In this document: one piece after another, positions 4,484-5,319 of the stretch
Layout: every line of letters begins with the position of its first letter
Position numbering within the stretch: the stretch's first letter is position 1
Source: Nitrososphaerales archaeon TH703
GTDB lineage: Archaea; Thermoproteota; Nitrososphaeria; Nitrososphaerales; Nitrososphaeraceae
Direction: 5' to 3'
Assembly (NCBI GenBank): GCA_014523525.1
Contig: JAATVL010000072.1
Span: 1 to 5,319, forward strand
DNA: 5,319 nt
Notes under the pieces: model-generated
Told to the model about the DNA's origin: nothing
The model's database searches: none
The model's input: only the letters and a program-made list of their open reading frames with translations
Position numbers and translations under genes: made by a program

Positions 4484-4809
4484 CCAATTTAGAAAAAATG
4501 AAGGAATTTTATGTTGATAAATTAGGTCTAGATTTTGGCTCTGAGCAAAAGGGACGACACGTATTCTTAAAGACAGATAAGAATATGCATCTTATTTTTA
4601 ATCATGAGGTAACAACAACTGAAAACGAAACTACTCATGGAGCACCCACTCCACCATCAATGGTTCATATAGCTTTTGAGATCGGATCTGGAGAATATGA
4701 GAATGCAAAGAACTTGCTATTTTTACCAATAACAAATTTTACTAATGAGCTTGCAAGTAATGCTATTTATTGTACAGATATTTTTTCTTTCACAGAGCTA
4801 AATATTTGA
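4444..4809 (+). CDS. VOC (glyoxalase/bleomycin-resistance/dioxygenase) fold protein, divergent C-terminus
   Basis: The 121-residue protein shows the paired beta-alpha-beta-beta-beta layout of the vicinal oxygen chelate superfamily. The first module (1-53) has VETSIYSSNLEKMKEFYVDK, where E8 sits at the usual first metal-ligand position, and HVFLKT; HLIFNHE follows. The second module has MVHIAFEI with H75 as likely ligand. The last module is short: it lacks the usual tryptophan/NG turn and ends IYCTDIFSFTELNI where the family has a 'IYFRDPxGNxxEL'-like strand. E118 could still be the last ligand. Members include glyoxalase I, dioxygenases and antibiotic-binding proteins, and the substrate here is unknown. 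The gene converges on the THUMP gene and its last 43 bases overlap it. ATG 4444 is chosen; TTTTACTA about 26 nt upstream is a weak promoter candidate. It may be a gene in decay. Confidence 0.72.
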   Translation: MKYRKIVETSIYSSNLEKMKEFYVDKLGLDFGSEQKGRHVFLKTDKNMHLIFNHEVTTTENETTHGAPTPPSMVHIAFEIGSGEYENAKNLLFLPITNFTNELASNAIYCTDIFSFTELNI

Positions 4810-5291
4810 TTGGATCTGAGAATTGAAACCCCAGCTAGTCTGTTTACTATTTGGATCAATATTATCCAACTTGGATTATCCAGATTTACTTTCCTATCTA
4901 TATCGCTAGTCACAGTGGAAATAATTTCTTTAGAATGTAATTTAGTATGCCTTTTTTCTATCATGACCATAAATGTTTCATGTTGACCTATTTTTGGGCA
5001 AAGCTGTTTGACGGCGTTATGAATCTCAATTATTTCTGTCCTACAAATTTTTTCTAATGGTATAATTCTCAGAACATATCTGAATCTCCATGGTTCATTT
5101 CTAACCATTTCTCTACAATTTTCCACTATTTGAAGGGGATCAAGACGAGTATTCGCCAGAATAATACCTGAAATGGAAGTAATCTCAATTGAAGGTTCCT
5201 TATCACCGAGCATATCCAACAACTGGGATAATTCGTCAGAAGCATCACTTTCTTTGTACTTAAAGGTTGTTACCAGCAAGTTGCAATTCAT
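4767..5291 (-). CDS. THUMP-domain protein, Tan1-like
   Basis: The 174-residue protein resembles archaeal Tan1-like THUMP proteins. It starts MNCNLLVTTF, followed by a strand-helix half (SIEITSISGIILANT, 34-48, and VENCREMVRNEPWRFRYVLR, 56-75). The THUMP core follows: FMVMIEKRHTKLHSKEII (107-124), DRKVNLDNPSWIILI (132-146), and GVSIL (154-158), ending in VKEKISVQ. THUMP domains bind tRNA near the acceptor stem. Eukaryotic Tan1 helps the acetyltransferase Kre33/NAT10 place ac4C12 in tRNA, and archaea carry homologues, so a role as tRNA-binding adaptor is likely; no catalytic domain is fused. ATG 5291 is chosen. On the minus strand TTAAG at the right edge of the window (5315-5319) is about 26 nt upstream and could be part of a TATA-like box. 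The gene overlaps the end of the VOC gene by 43 bp, tail to tail. Confidence 0.85.
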   Translation of the reverse strand: MNCNLLVTTFKYKESDASDELSQLLDMLGDKEPSIEITSISGIILANTRLDPLQIVENCREMVRNEPWRFRYVLRIIPLEKICRTEIIEIHNAVKQLCPKIGQHETFMVMIEKRHTKLHSKEIISTVTSDIDRKVNLDNPSWIILIQIVNRLAGVSILRSNQIFSSVKEKISVQ

Positions 5292-5319
5292 GATATTTAT
5301 GACTAATGAGTGGTCTTAA

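Noticed and set aside
4716..4809. Frameshift as the cause of the odd VOC C-terminus
   Set aside because: Both other forward frames hit stop codons within a few codons and neither restores the family's terminal strand, so a single frameshift does not explain it.
1..5319. A defence island, mobile element or CRISPR array
   Set aside because: No transposase, integrase, direct-repeat array, toxin-antitoxin pair or nuclease cassette is recognisable. The genes are mostly housekeeping and uniform in composition.

Overview
The window looks like a low-GC archaeal chromosome, most probably from the ammonia-oxidising Nitrososphaeria (Thaumarchaeota). This rests on a CDC48-type AAA ATPase, an archaeal/eukaryotic-type ribosomal protein S17e, a Cgi121 (KEOPS) subunit, a Tan1-like THUMP protein, frequent TTG start codons, and TATA-like boxes about 24-29 nt upstream of several starts, a spacing that implies leaderless mRNAs. 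The low-GC base composition would suit a Nitrosocosmicus-like genome, but that is an inference. No rRNA, tRNA, CRISPR array, transposase or phage gene was recognised.

Layout. Bases 1-519 hold the C-terminal 172 residues of a CDC48/VCP-like ATPase, ending in a tyrosine-rich tail (YYR) that fits the proteasome-docking HbYX pattern. It converges on a minus-strand two-ACT-domain protein (592-1251). A divergent promoter region follows, then an unrecognised basic protein of about 94 residues (1447-1731; a longer start at 1438 is possible). A 337-base non-coding stretch (1732-2068) carries an orphan TATA-like box and a 17-bp hyphenated palindrome just upstream of a TATA box. Next come a small winged-helix-like protein (2069-2290) and a complete TatD-family metal hydrolase (2332-3123).

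The second half is a translation and tRNA-modification neighbourhood. It contains ribosomal protein S17e (3187-3402), a MoaD/ThiS/Urm1-type ubiquitin-like protein ending in Gly-Gly (3425-3676), the KEOPS subunit Cgi121 (3710-4276), a VOC/glyoxalase-fold protein with a degenerate C-terminus (4444-4809), and a minus-strand Tan1-like THUMP protein (4767-5291). The last two overlap tail to tail by 43 bp. A 51-codon minus-strand ORF encoding one hydrophobic helix sits between Cgi121 and the VOC gene.

How they fit together. S17e belongs to the ribosome, Cgi121 to tRNA t6A synthesis, and the Tan1-like THUMP protein to tRNA binding, probably ac4C formation. The Gly-Gly protein between S17e and Cgi121 could be a sulfur carrier for tRNA thiolation or molybdopterin, or a protein modifier. 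The CDC48 ATPase is an unfoldase that could feed a 20S proteasome. No new defence or mobile system is evident. The most interesting points are the Ubl-Cgi121 linkage, the hidden membrane micro-ORF, the eroded VOC tail, and the palindromic operator candidate.
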